Positions 17,598 to 24,535 of a stretch of 64,000 bases of DNA are shown piece after piece. The translations under genes were made by a program, and so were the position numbers. Positions within the stretch are counted from its first letter, which is position 1. Each line of letters begins with the position of its first letter. Location of the stretch: NCBI RefSeq assembly GCF_021233355.1, contig NZ_CP089507.1, positions 62,001-126,000 of the forward strand. The letters run 5' to 3'. The notes under the pieces were generated by a model. It had not been told where the DNA came from. It saw only the letters and a program-made list of their open reading frames with translations, and searched no databases. This DNA comes from Luteimonas fraxinea (lineage in GTDB: Bacteria > Pseudomonadota > Gammaproteobacteria > Xanthomonadales > Xanthomonadaceae).

Positions 17598-17623
17598 GAG
17601 CATAGCCCCCGGGTGCTATGCTC
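17598..17623. repeat. perfect inverted repeat upstream of the methyltransferase operon
   Basis: GAGCATAGC (17598-17606) and GCTATGCTC (17615-17623) are a perfect 9-bp inverted repeat with an 8-nt spacer CCCCGGGT. It lies 22 bp after the ROK stop and about 110 bp before the next start. It could be an operator, a terminator without T-run, or both; TATGCT within the right arm is -10-like. Confidence 0.5.
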
Positions 17624-17734
17624 GATCCTCGGGCCGCGCCCGATCCGTGCGCTCCGCGCGACCTGAGCCGTCGCCCGCCTCGCTTTCTCTCCCGCGTGAC
17701 CGCCCCGTTCGGGGCTCCGCTCACAGGAAGCTTC

Positions 17735-18403
17735 GTGCCCGGTTACTCCACACGTATCGTGACCGTCCAGGTCGGTGGCCATGCCTACCGCCTGCGCGTG
17801 CTCGGCGATCTGCAGCAGTTCGCCGATCCCGACGGCCATGGTGCGGATCTTGGAATTTCGTCGGCGCAGTGGTCGTTGTTCGGCCAATTGTGGCCGTCGG
17901 GTCGCCTGCTCGCGCAGACGATGGAGCGCGCAGATGTGGCAGGCAAGCGCATTCTCGAGACCGGCTGCGGCATCGGCTTGTCGAGTCTGGTGCTGCAGCG
18001 TCGCGGCGCGATCGTGGTGGCATCTGACATCCATCCGCTGACCGAAGGATTTCTCGCGTACAACGCAGCGCTCAATGCGTTGGACGCGGTGCACTACCGG
18101 CAGATGCGCTGGGATATCGAACTCGCCACGCTGGGCCGGTTCGACATGATCATCGCGTCCGACGTGTTGTACGAGCGCGCGCACGCCACGCTTTTGGCCG
18201 ATGTGGTCGAGCGCTACGCGCAGCCGAGTGCCGAGGTCGTGATCAGCGATCCGGGTCGCGGCAACAGCGCGGCGCTGAGCCGGCTGCTCGACGCGCAGGG
18301 CTTCTCGCTGCACGAGTCGCGCGCGGGCATCGACAACGAGGCGGATGCGTTGCCGCGTGGTCGGGTGTTGCATTACCGCCGCGCGATGGGCCGCCTGCAG
18401 TGA
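17735..18403 (+). CDS. class I SAM-dependent methyltransferase (METTL/EEF1-lysine MT-like)
   Basis: 222 residues from GTG 17735, chosen because AGGA lies six bases before it; the frame is open further upstream but without a ribosome site. The SAM-binding motif I 'ILETGCGIGLSSLVLQRRGA' is followed by 'VVASDIHPLTEGF' (motif II acidic residue) and 'FDMIIASDVLYERAHATLLA', which resembles the D-V-x-Y-x post-motif of family-16 protein lysine methyltransferases. It probably methylates a protein or small molecule in the cytoplasm. The stop overlaps the YkgJ gene start (GTGA). Confidence 0.78.
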   Translation: MPGYSTRIVTVQVGGHAYRLRVLGDLQQFADPDGHGADLGISSAQWSLFGQLWPSGRLLAQTMERADVAGKRILETGCGIGLSSLVLQRRGAIVVASDIHPLTEGFLAYNAALNALDAVHYRQMRWDIELATLGRFDMIIASDVLYERAHATLLADVVERYAQPSAEVVISDPGRGNSAALSRLLDAQGFSLHESRAGIDNEADALPRGRVLHYRRAMGRLQ

Positions 18404-18702
18404 GCGAGCGTGCCGACTGCGACCGCTGCGATGCCGTGTGTTGCCGCCTGACGGTGGTGCTGCAGCCGGGGGATGTCGTCCCGGAACGTTTCACCGATGT
18501 CACCGACGCCGGACTGCCGGTCATGGCGCGTGACGAGGAAGGCTGGTGCGTCGCCATCGACAGCGCCCGCATGTGTTGTTCGATCTACGAAAGCCGTCCT
18601 GACGTCTGCCGACGTTTCGTCATGGATGGTCCCTACTGCCGTGACATCCGGGCCGATTACATCGAGCGTGGCAGTCGCGGTATACCGCTGGCGATGTATT
18701 GA
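18400..18702 (+). CDS. YkgJ family cysteine cluster protein
   Basis: 100 residues from GTG 18400, overlapping the methyltransferase stop by four bases. Cysteines follow the YkgJ/Fliv pattern: 'CDRCDAVCCRL' near the N-terminus, 'ARMCCSIYESRPDVCRRF' in the middle and 'GPYCRDI' late. These probably bind zinc or an Fe-S cluster. Cytoplasmic; function unknown. Coupling to the methyltransferase suggests a shared role. Confidence 0.82.
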   Translation: MSERADCDRCDAVCCRLTVVLQPGDVVPERFTDVTDAGLPVMARDEEGWCVAIDSARMCCSIYESRPDVCRRFVMDGPYCRDIRADYIERGSRGIPLAMY

Positions 18703-18715
18703 CGGAGTCCACCGG

Positions 18716-18961
18716 ATGTCCCGTACCAAAACCCCGAGTCCCCCGCAGTCCGACACGCGTCACCTGTTCGCAGGCGCGCGTAAGCCCAACGAGCGTGGCG
18801 CGTCGCTGACCAGCGACCGCATCGCCGATGATCTGGCCTCGTTCCGCAAGTCGGGCGGCAAGATCGAAGTGCTCGGCAACACGCGCACCCTGACCCGTAT
18901 CGACGGACCCGCGGTGCCACCGCCGGTCGAAGCCGCACCGCGCAAGCGCCGCGCGAGCTGA
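18716..18961 (+). CDS. small basic conserved hypothetical protein
   Basis: 81 residues, ATG at 18716 with GGAG upstream. Pro-rich and basic at both ends ('MSRTKTPSPPQSD', 'APRKRRAS') with a middle helix 'SLTSDRIADDLASFRKSGGK'. No domain recognised. It sits 13 bp after the YkgJ gene and likely ends that operon. Confidence 0.6.
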   Translation: MSRTKTPSPPQSDTRHLFAGARKPNERGASLTSDRIADDLASFRKSGGKIEVLGNTRTLTRIDGPAVPPPVEAAPRKRRAS

Positions 18962-19041
18962 ATCCGCCGCCGTCGCTTCGACGACGGCGCGACGATCCAC
19001 GTGTCCTTATCGTGTGGGCCTGACTTCCAGGAGCTGCCCGC

Positions 19042-19842
19042 ATGTCGCTGACGCCGCCGATCCGACCGTTCGATGCGACACCCCTGCTCGATCGCGTGGT
19101 GCTGGTCACCGGCGGCGCGCAGGGCATCGGCCGTGGCATCGCGCAGGCCGTGCTCGGCGCTGGCGGACGTGTGGTGATCGGCGATCTCGATCGCGATGCC
19201 GGCAAGGCCTGCCTCACGGAATGGGACGTCGGCGAGCGCGCCCGCTTCCTGCCGCTCGACGTGTCGCGTGAGACCTCGGTCCGCGCCTTCATATCGAAAG
19301 CGCTTCTAGCCTTCGGGCGTATCGACGGCCTGGTCAACAATGCAGGGCCCGCCGACCCGGTGATCGATGACGTGTCGACGCTGTCGCTGGCCGACTGGCG
19401 GCGCTTCATCGACGGTCATCTGACCGGCACCTTTCTGTGCAGCAAACACGCACTGCCCGCGCTGCGCGAGGCACGCGGTGCGATCGTCAACATCGCATCC
19501 AGTCGGGTCGTGCAGTCCGAGCCGCATACAGAAGCCTATGCCTCGGCCAAGGGTGGCATCGCCGGATTCACCCATGCACTGGCAATCAGCGAAGGGCCCC
19601 GGGTACGCGTCAACGCGATCAGTCCGGGCTGGATCGTCACCGATGACTGGCGCAAGCCGTCAGCGCGTCGAACGCCGAAGCTATCGAAGCGCGATCACGC
19701 CCAGCATCCGGCGGGTCGCGCCGGCACGCCTGACGACATCGGCGCGCTCGCGGTGCATCTGCTCTCGGACGCGTCGGGATTCATCACCGGACAGAACCTG
19801 GTCGTGGATGGCGGCATGACACGGAAAATGCAGTACGCCTAA
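19042..19842 (+). CDS. short-chain dehydrogenase/reductase (SDR)
   Basis: 266 residues. Classical SDR features: cofactor loop 'TGGAQGIG' (23-30), 'LVNNAG' (97-102), Ser near 153-154 in 'VNIASSR', and the catalytic Y166-x-x-x-K170 in 'YASAK'. 'VDGGMT' near the C-terminus is typical of classical SDRs. The acidic residue after beta-2 ('IGDLDRDAG') favours NAD over NADP. Oxidoreductase acting on an unidentified alcohol or ketone. Preceded by AGGAG and probably monocistronic. Confidence 0.87.
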   Translation: MSLTPPIRPFDATPLLDRVVLVTGGAQGIGRGIAQAVLGAGGRVVIGDLDRDAGKACLTEWDVGERARFLPLDVSRETSVRAFISKALLAFGRIDGLVNNAGPADPVIDDVSTLSLADWRRFIDGHLTGTFLCSKHALPALREARGAIVNIASSRVVQSEPHTEAYASAKGGIAGFTHALAISEGPRVRVNAISPGWIVTDDWRKPSARRTPKLSKRDHAQHPAGRAGTPDDIGALAVHLLSDASGFITGQNLVVDGGMTRKMQYA

Positions 19843-19961
19843 CGCTGGCGTCACGCTGCACCCCCGGCGCTGAACCGCTATCGAGGCGGCTCGCGTTTTT
19901 CACCTGCGATTGCGCACACGACTGCAAGCATGCGGTCCTGTCATCCGCACGGAGAACACCC

Positions 19962-20327
19962 ATGAAGCCGATCCGTACCCTTGTTGTCTTTGGCCTGCTG
20001 TCGCTGGCCGGAACGAGTCTCGTCCACGCGCAAAGCTATGGTCCGCAGGACGAAGGACGCCGCTTCAACGACGGCAGCCGTGTGGTCTGCAACGACGTCG
20101 AAGTGCGTCGCAACAGCACCGATCCGAATCGCGTTGGCGGCACCGCTGCAGGCGCCGTGATCGGTGGTCTGGTCGGCAACCAGATCGGCAGCGGCAATGG
20201 CCGCAAGCTGGCCACGGTCGGCGGCGCGGTCGCAGGTGGCGCGATCGGCCGCAACGTGCAGGGCAACCGTCAGGAAGCGAATGGCAACCGCGTCGTCGAA
20301 ACCCACTGTGAACGCGTGCGTCGCTGA
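19962..20327 (+). CDS. glycine zipper 2TM domain periplasmic protein
   Basis: 121 residues. Signal peptide 'MKPIRTLVVFGLLSLAGTSL' ends with VHAQ. The core is a glycine-zipper hairpin: 'GGTAAGAVIGGLVGNQIGSG' and 'VGGAVAGGAIGRNVQGNR', as in the Rick_17kDa/SlyB-like group. A Cys occurs in 'VVCNDVEV' and another in 'ETHCERV', likely a disulfide. No lipobox is present, unlike many homologues. A probable outer-membrane-associated stability factor. Confidence 0.82.
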   Translation: MKPIRTLVVFGLLSLAGTSLVHAQSYGPQDEGRRFNDGSRVVCNDVEVRRNSTDPNRVGGTAAGAVIGGLVGNQIGSGNGRKLATVGGAVAGGAIGRNVQGNRQEANGNRVVETHCERVRR

Positions 20328-20405
20328 TTCCGGAGCCTTTGTTCCGACAATTCGATCACCCGGACGGGTCGGCCATGTGCCGGCCCGTTCGCGTATGGGC
20401 GGGTG

Positions 20406-20942
20406 TCACCAGACCAGGTCGTCGGGCACGGCGTACGTCGGATCGCCGTAATCGTCATCGCCACCCTGCGCCGGCGCGTCGCTGCCGTGATCGAGCACGA
20501 TGGCCTGCGGATCGCGTTCGCGCACAAGCGCCACCACCGCGCGTGGCAACAGCACGAAGCTGCTGTCGAGCCGCGCGATCACCAGCGCACCGCTGGCCAG
20601 CTGGCGCGCCTGCGCGTCGTCCACGACGATGCTGCGGATGCCGCCGTCGACATCGAATCGATACGCGCGCTCGCCGGTCGACTTGACCTGGTTGTCGACG
20701 ATCAGCTGACGCGCCTGGCCCCGACGCTCGCGCTCGCGGGCTTCCTCGTTGCGGGCCTGCGCGAGCGCGCGATCGCGCTCGGCCTTCTCCTGACGCAGGC
20801 GTTCGGCCTCGCGCTGCGAATCGGTCTTGGCCGTGGGCTGTTTGCCATGGCGCGCCTTCGTCTGCTCACGCGCGATTTCGGCAACCTTGCCCTTCTTGAC
20901 CAGACCGGCCTTCAACAGCTGTTCCTGCAGCGGATTGCGCAT
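20406..20942 (-). CDS. DUF2058 (YaiL-like) protein
   Basis: 178 residues starting 'MRNPLQEQLLKAGLVKKGKV', the DUF2058 hallmark. A long charged coiled-coil (about 30-80, with 'RLRQEKAERDRALAQARNEE') leads to a C-terminal beta-domain ending in an acidic tail. E. coli YaiL is a nucleoprotein of unknown mechanism. Divergent from the YgjP-type gene, with 74 bp between starts. Confidence 0.85.
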   Translation of the reverse strand: MRNPLQEQLLKAGLVKKGKVAEIAREQTKARHGKQPTAKTDSQREAERLRQEKAERDRALAQARNEEARERERRGQARQLIVDNQVKSTGERAYRFDVDGGIRSIVVDDAQARQLASGALVIARLDSSFVLLPRAVVALVRERDPQAIVLDHGSDAPAQGGDDDYGDPTYAVPDDLVW

Positions 20943-21004
20943 GCCACATCGTCCACGGTGTTCGGACGTCGATGATACCGGCTGCGCGATATCCGCTCCG
21001 GCGC

Positions 21005-21019
21005 TATCGTGCCGCGATG
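21005..21019 (+). promoter_or_regulatory. candidate -10 element giving a leaderless start
   Basis: TATCGT at 21005-21010 is followed by six bases and the ATG at 21017. No Shine-Dalgarno is visible. Same spacing as at 4527-4541. Confidence 0.35.
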
Positions 21020-21523
21020 GATCCCCTGCCCAATCTTGCCGGCTATCCGGCCGACGTCCAGATGCGTGTACGTGCGTTGCGCGATGACGGGCGTCTGGGC
21101 GACTACCTCGAACGCCGCTATCCCGACCCGCATGCGATCCGCAATGATCGCCAGCTCTACGACTACGTGCAGGCGCTCAAAGACCGGCACCTGCGCCAGT
21201 CCACGCCGCTGCACAAGGCGATCTACGACGGCAAGCTGCAGGTGCTCAAGCACGCGCTGGGCACGCATACGACCATCTCGCGCGTGCAAGGCGGACGGCT
21301 CAAGGCGAATCGCGAAATCCGCATCGCCAGCGTGTTTCGCGAGGCGCCGGCCCCGTTTCTCGAAATGATCGTCGTGCACGAACTGGCGCATCTGAAGGAA
21401 AGCGACCACAACCGCGCCTTCTACAACCTGTGCACGCACATGTCGCCGGACTACCACCAGCTGGAGTTCGATCTGCGGCTGTACCTGATGCACCGGGACA
21501 CGCCGAACACCATGCAGGGCTGA
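21017..21523 (+). CDS. YgjP-type (M48-like) metallopeptidase
   Basis: 168 residues. The zinc site is H121-E-L-A-H125 with a third His at 131 in 'KESDHNRAFYNLCTHM', exactly as in E. coli YgjP ('HELAH' followed by 'EHNKAFYQL'). Cytoplasmic, no signal or helices. Homologues (UPF0340/WLM-like) are putative zinc proteases of unknown substrate, sometimes linked to DNA-protein crosslink repair by fold. The start was taken as ATG 21017 since the upstream codons look non-coding. Confidence 0.85.
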   Translation: MDPLPNLAGYPADVQMRVRALRDDGRLGDYLERRYPDPHAIRNDRQLYDYVQALKDRHLRQSTPLHKAIYDGKLQVLKHALGTHTTISRVQGGRLKANREIRIASVFREAPAPFLEMIVVHELAHLKESDHNRAFYNLCTHMSPDYHQLEFDLRLYLMHRDTPNTMQG

Positions 21524-21660
21524 ATCGGGCCTGGAAGGATCGTTGATCCATATGCAACGATCCTTCCCGATCTGCCGGGTCGTTCTATTCGTGATGCATC
21601 GCCAGACTTGTGAACAGGCCGCAGCACGCGGCATCGATCCGTCCATCACGAGCCCCAACC

Positions 21661-22260
21661 ATGTCCAACACCTTCATTGCCGCTGCCACCCGCCGCCGCA
21701 GCCAGTACGCCCTCGGCAAGTCGCTGCCGCTGTCGCAGTCCGACGCCACCGCGTTGATCCAGGAAGCCGTGCGCCAGGCGCCCTCCTCGTTCAACTCGCA
21801 GAGCTCGCGCGCCGTGATCCTGTTCGGCGATGAGAGCCTGAAGTTCTGGGGCTTCGTCGAAGACGCGCTGCGCAAGATCGTGCCGGCCGATGGCTTCGCC
21901 GACACCAAGGCCAAGCTCGACAGCTTCGCTGCCGGCGCCGGCACGGTGCTGTTCTACGAGGACACCGCCACGGTGCAGGCGCTGCAGGAGAAGTTCCCGC
22001 TCTATGCCGACAACTTCCCGGTTTGGTCCGAGCATGCGAGCGGCATCGCGCAGTACGCCGTGTGGACCGCACTCGCGGAAGCAGACATCGGCGCGAGCCT
22101 GCAGCACTACAACCCGCTGCCCGACGCTGCCGTCGCGGCCGAGTGGGATCTTCCGTCGACGTGGCGCCTGCGCGCGCAGATGCCGTTCGGTTCGCACGAA
22201 GACGGTTTCGGCGAGAAGACCTTCATCGACGACGCGATCCGGTTCCGCGTCCACGGCTGA
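21661..22260 (+). CDS. nitroreductase family protein
   Basis: 199 residues with ATG at 21661. The N-terminal 'RRRSQYALGKSLPLS' and 'VRQAPSSFNSQSSRAVILFG' are the FMN-phosphate-binding segment of the oxygen-insensitive nitroreductase family (YdfN/HBN1-like branch), and 'FPVWSEHASGIAQYAVWTAL' plus 'LQHYNPLPDAAV' form the dimer/FMN region. Members reduce nitroaromatics, quinones or lipid hydroperoxide products using NAD(P)H. Likely cytoplasmic and monocistronic. Confidence 0.87.
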   Translation: MSNTFIAAATRRRSQYALGKSLPLSQSDATALIQEAVRQAPSSFNSQSSRAVILFGDESLKFWGFVEDALRKIVPADGFADTKAKLDSFAAGAGTVLFYEDTATVQALQEKFPLYADNFPVWSEHASGIAQYAVWTALAEADIGASLQHYNPLPDAAVAAEWDLPSTWRLRAQMPFGSHEDGFGEKTFIDDAIRFRVHG

Positions 22261-22288
22261 TCTTCGCCACGCGTTCCGGTCGTCGGCA

Positions 22289-22312
22289 GGCCCTGCGTAG
22301 AATCGCAGGGCC
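22289..22312. repeat. perfect 9-bp palindrome with a -10-like loop
   Basis: GGCCCTGCG (22289-22297) and CGCAGGGCC (22304-22312) flank TAGAAT, which matches a -10 hexamer in five of six positions and lies 29 bp before the ATG of the DUF885 gene. It could be a promoter with overlapping operator, or an end-of-transcript hairpin for the nitroreductase gene. Confidence 0.45.
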
Positions 22313-22332
22313 CTGCCTCGTCTGGAGTTCCG

Positions 22333-24156
22333 ATGCGCCTGCCGATCCGTCCCGCGTCTCTCGCGCTTGCGCTCGCCGGCGCCTGCCTGCTCAGCGCATG
22401 CGTGCCCGTGCAACGCGGCGAACCGGCTGACGCGCGCGCCAGCGTCGAATCACCGACGCAGGCGTCGATCTTCTTCGAGCGGTTCACCGATGAGTGGATG
22501 CGGCGCCAGCCGTCGGCCTCGACTGCGAGCCGCTACTTCGGCGACGCCGAGCAGGCGCGCATGGATCGCGAACTCACCTCGCAGACCCAAGCGTTCCGCG
22601 CGGAGACGATCGCGCTCGCGCAGCGCGGCCTGACCGAACTGTCCGCGCTCGACCGTGCGTCGATGGGCGACACCGACCGCGTATCCGCCGCGTTGATGGA
22701 CTGGCAGCTGCGCAGCCTCATCGAAGGCGACCGCTTCGATGACTACGGCTTTCCTTTGCAGCAGTTCAGCGGCGCCAACGTCAACCTGCCGAACCTGATG
22801 ACGGTCGTGCATCCGCTGCGCACCGCCGCGGACGCCGACAGCTATCTCGCGCGCCTGTCGCAGTTCGAAGCGCGCATGGACGAGTCCACCGCCCGTGCAT
22901 CCGAACTCGCGGCGCGCGACGTGCTGCCGCCGCGCTTCATCGTCGAAGCGACGATCGCGCAGATGCGTCGCTTCATCGCCGATGCGCCCGCGCGCAATCC
23001 GCTGGTGGCGACGTTCGACACGCGACTGCAGACCGTTGACGCCATCGATGCGTCCGCACGTGCGGCGCTCGTCGACAGGGCGACACAGGTCGTCGAAAGC
23101 GGCGTCTATCCCGCATGGTCGCGCGCCATTGCCGAACTCGAACGTCAGCTGCCGCGCACGACCGACGATGCCGGTCTGTGGCGCTTCCCCGATGGCGCGG
23201 AGGCCTACGCATTCCAGCTGCGGCGTTTCACGTCGACCGCGTTGAGTGCAGAGGAGATCCATGCGATCGGTCTGCGCGAAGTCGCGCGCATCGAAGCCGA
23301 GATGGACACCATCCTGCGTGCCATCGGTCGCACCGACGGCAGCGTGGAAGCGCGACTGAAACAGCTGCGCATCGACCTCGCGTATCCCGACGACGATGCC
23401 GGCCGCGCCGCGATCATGGCCGACATCGACACGATGATGCGCGACGCCGAGCGTCGCAGCGATGCACTCTTCGACATCCGTCCGCGCTCGGCGGTGATCG
23501 CCCAGCCCTACCCCGAATATCGCTGGGACAGCGCCGCCGCGAGCTATACCGCGCCGCCGCTCGACGGCTCGCGCCCGGGCGTCTACCAGATGCCGTTGCG
23601 TAAGGACCGCCTGACCCGCTTCGGCCTGCGCACGCTGGTCTACCACGAGACCGTGCCCGGCCATCACTTCCAGGTCGCGCTGTCGGTCGAGAACACTGCG
23701 CTGCCGAAGTTCCGCCAGACCCGCGCGCTCGGCGGCATCTCCGCCTTCAGTGAAGGCTGGGCGCTGTACGCCGAACGTCTCGCCGCAGAGGAAGGCTGGT
23801 ACGAAGGCGATCCGGAAGGCCGCCTCGGCCAGCTCGACGCCGAACTGTTCCGCGCGCGTCGCCTGGTCGCCGACACCGGCCTGCACGCGATGCGGTGGAC
23901 CCGCCAGCAGACGATCGACTACGGCATTCCCGCCTCCGAAGTGGACCGCTATGTCGTCATGCCCGGACAGGCGACGTCCTACATGATCGGCCAGCTCGAA
24001 ATCGTGCGTCTGCGCGACAAGGCCCGCGATGCACTCGGCGACCGCTTCGACCCGCGGGCCTTCCACAACCGCGTGCTGCTGACCGGCGTGGTGCCGCTCG
24101 AACTGCTGGAGCGCGAAGTGGATGCCTTCATTGCAGACGCCGCCAGCGCCAGCTAG
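22333..24156 (+). CDS. DUF885 family lipoprotein (predicted metallo-carboxypeptidase)
   Basis: 607 residues. The signal 'RPASLALALAGACLLSAC' carries the lipobox L-S-A-C. The DUF885 catalytic motif is H438-E439-T-V-P-G-H444 ('YHETVPGHHFQVALSVE'), followed by 'AFSEGWALYAERLAAEEGWY' with the glutamate ligand, and 'VMPGQATSYMIGQLEI', all strongly conserved in this M32/M3-like family. It is presumed to be an envelope-bound zinc peptidase. The length is normal for the family. Confidence 0.88.
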   Translation: MRLPIRPASLALALAGACLLSACVPVQRGEPADARASVESPTQASIFFERFTDEWMRRQPSASTASRYFGDAEQARMDRELTSQTQAFRAETIALAQRGLTELSALDRASMGDTDRVSAALMDWQLRSLIEGDRFDDYGFPLQQFSGANVNLPNLMTVVHPLRTAADADSYLARLSQFEARMDESTARASELAARDVLPPRFIVEATIAQMRRFIADAPARNPLVATFDTRLQTVDAIDASARAALVDRATQVVESGVYPAWSRAIAELERQLPRTTDDAGLWRFPDGAEAYAFQLRRFTSTALSAEEIHAIGLREVARIEAEMDTILRAIGRTDGSVEARLKQLRIDLAYPDDDAGRAAIMADIDTMMRDAERRSDALFDIRPRSAVIAQPYPEYRWDSAAASYTAPPLDGSRPGVYQMPLRKDRLTRFGLRTLVYHETVPGHHFQVALSVENTALPKFRQTRALGGISAFSEGWALYAERLAAEEGWYEGDPEGRLGQLDAELFRARRLVADTGLHAMRWTRQQTIDYGIPASEVDRYVVMPGQATSYMIGQLEIVRLRDKARDALGDRFDPRAFHNRVLLTGVVPLELLEREVDAFIADAASAS

Positions 24157-24198
24157 GCGGCGCCGGGCCACACAGACGAATCATCGGAGTCCACAGCA

Positions 24199-24440
24199 TG
24201 AGCACACCGCGCGCCCGACTCTCGGCCCGTACCGACGGCGCCGATTTCCACGTCGTCGAGCGCGCTGAAGGGTTGAGCCCACAGCACCCCCCCTGTCTAG
24301 GGGAACACCCTCAAAATCTGTTCTTGTTCTTCATTCCCGTGGAATCGGATGCGCTTCTCCACAGCCAAATGGCTGATCAATCCAGTGCGTTTTCTCTCGA
24401 TGGCTTGAAAGCCTCTGGATTCCCGCCTTCGCGGGAATGA
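24199..24440 (+). pseudogene. truncated ORF with intact ribosome site and start
   Basis: ATG 24199 is preceded by CGGAG and opens like a real gene ('MSTPRARLSARTDGADFHVV'). From about 24275 the sequence changes: codon use loses its third-position G/C bias, base composition becomes AT-richer, and the frame runs into an intergenic repeat before stopping at 24438-24440. The beginning of a gene seems to have been left behind by a deletion or insertion. I cannot identify the lost protein. Confidence 0.45.
24419..24438. repeat. intergenic palindromic repeat unit
   Basis: ATTCCCGC-CTTC-GCGGGAAT, an 8-bp perfect stem inside the longer string GGATTCCCGCCTTCGCGGGA. This resembles a repeat widely scattered in proteobacterial intergenic regions. 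One copy was noticed in the window. Confidence 0.5.
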
Positions 24441-24484
24441 CGATCTTTTGGGCGTCGACATAAGCGACCGCATTACTCCAGCAA

Positions 24485-24511
24485 TAAAAAGGGCCGGGAA
24501 ATCCCGACCCC
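24485..24511 (-). terminator. terminator of the M13 peptidase gene
   Basis: Read on the minus strand, GGGTCGGGA-TT-TCCCGGCCC forms a 9-bp stem (one G-U) followed by TTTTTA. It begins about 25 bp past the stop of the leftward peptidase gene. Confidence 0.8.
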
Positions 24512-24535
24512 TTCTTCAATCATCGATCCGCTGGA

